A stretch of DNA of 6,678 bases from CAZSGN01 sp964606415 (lineage in GTDB: Bacteria; Bacteroidota; Bacteroidia; Bacteroidales; JBBRXJ01): assembly GCA_964606415.1 (NCBI GenBank), contig CAZSGN010000156.1, forward strand, positions 1 through 6,678. The letters are read 5' to 3'. The notes beneath the pieces are model-generated. The model searched no databases. It was not told where the DNA came from and saw only the letters and a program-made list of their open reading frames with translations. A program made the position numbers and the translations under genes. Below, one piece after another: positions 6,351-6,678 of this stretch. Each line of letters begins with the position of its first letter. The first letter of the stretch is position 1.

Positions 6351-6678
6351 CTATGATTCATGAAAAACCAGAACTGGTATAGTTGATTCAATAATCAATG
6401 ACTTACTGTGGCTTTTTGAAAAGATACTTTGTAAAAAGGATCTTTGTTTTTTTAGAATAACTGTTAAATCTGCATTAATTCCATCTGCAAAATTATTAAT
6501 AGCTTCTGTTGTGTCTTCATTATAAACTGTAAATAAGTTTATTTTTTGATAATCTATTTTGTGCCTGATGGTGTCAATAAAACCTGTCTCTTTGATTTGT
6601 TCGGCAAATTCTTTATTTTCCGTAACATGCATACTATATATATTGGCATCATAAGATTTGGCAAATTTTGATACTTCC
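6351..6678 (-). CDS. universal stress protein, C-terminal part (5' end outside window)
   Basis: The stop codon is at 6351-6353 and the frame stays open to the window edge. An internal ATG at 6632 is not the real start, because the preceding codons translate to EVSKFAKSYDANIYS, a normal Usp helix and strand running straight into MHVTEN. The visible 108 residues align along their whole length with the second Usp domain of the next gene. Shared landmarks are a VHQT/MHVT strand end, NLFTVYNEDTTEAINNFA versus DFVTVNGQKDVREIIDYA, and a closing TIPVLVFHE. The glycines of the ATP-binding loop are replaced (LKKQRSFLQSIFSKSHSK). It precedes the complete Usp gene by 40 bp and is probably the upstream member of the same operon. 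Confidence 0.88.
   Translation of the reverse strand, partial: EVSKFAKSYDANIYSMHVTENKEFAEQIKETGFIDTIRHKIDYQKINLFTVYNEDTTEAINNFADGINADLTVILKKQRSFLQSIFSKSHSKSLIIESTIPVLVFHES

Noticed and set aside
6351..6632. A stand-alone 93-residue Usp fragment starting at 6632
   Set aside because: The frame is open to the window edge and the residues before the ATG continue the Usp fold, so this is an edge-truncated gene, not a small protein or pseudogene.

Overview
The window is AT-rich, and every convincing gene lies on the minus strand, so the text follows transcription from right to left. Protein content and style point to a Bacteroidota bacterium, perhaps near Bacteroidales/Marinilabiliales. The signs are: no clear Shine-Dalgarno sequences before the starts, A/T-rich leaders, highly degenerate Usp paralogs, and a family-3 bacterial eRF1-like protein. 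This assignment is inference from gene style, not from a marker gene.

Layout. At the right edge is the C-terminal part of a universal stress protein (6351-6678, cut by the window end). A complete tandem-domain universal stress protein (5456-6310), a bacterial eRF1-like (baeRF family 3-type) protein (4298-5443) and a short MgtC/SapB-family membrane protein (3822-4277) follow. Gaps between these are 12-40 bp, so they look like one operon. A 224-bp gap separates them from a second group: an Fe-type superoxide dismutase (3009-3596), a PfpI/YhbO-like DJ-1 superfamily protein (2466-2990) and a small four-helix membrane protein of unknown function (2045-2428). The 247-bp gap after that carries a 155-bp element with 14-bp perfect terminal inverted repeats and internal hairpins. 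It looks like a MITE or REP-type repeat. The last gene is an exported protein of six BON domains (262-1797), followed by a perfect 14-bp-stem intrinsic terminator (193-227). The left 190 bp has no gene but is dense in inverted and direct repeats, and is probably a regulatory region.

How it fits together. Almost every recognisable product has a stress role: superoxide removal (Sod), repair of carbonyl-damaged macromolecules (PfpI/DJ-1), general stress (Usp), probable ribosome rescue or translation stress (baeRF), Mg/acid/envelope stress (MgtC) and envelope protection (BON). The simplest reading is a stress-survival island. I see no phage, CRISPR, RNA gene or transposase. The least described parts are the baeRF protein placed beside the Usp genes, the unknown four-helix membrane protein, the six-BON architecture with a tyrosine-rich linker, and the 155-bp repeat element.
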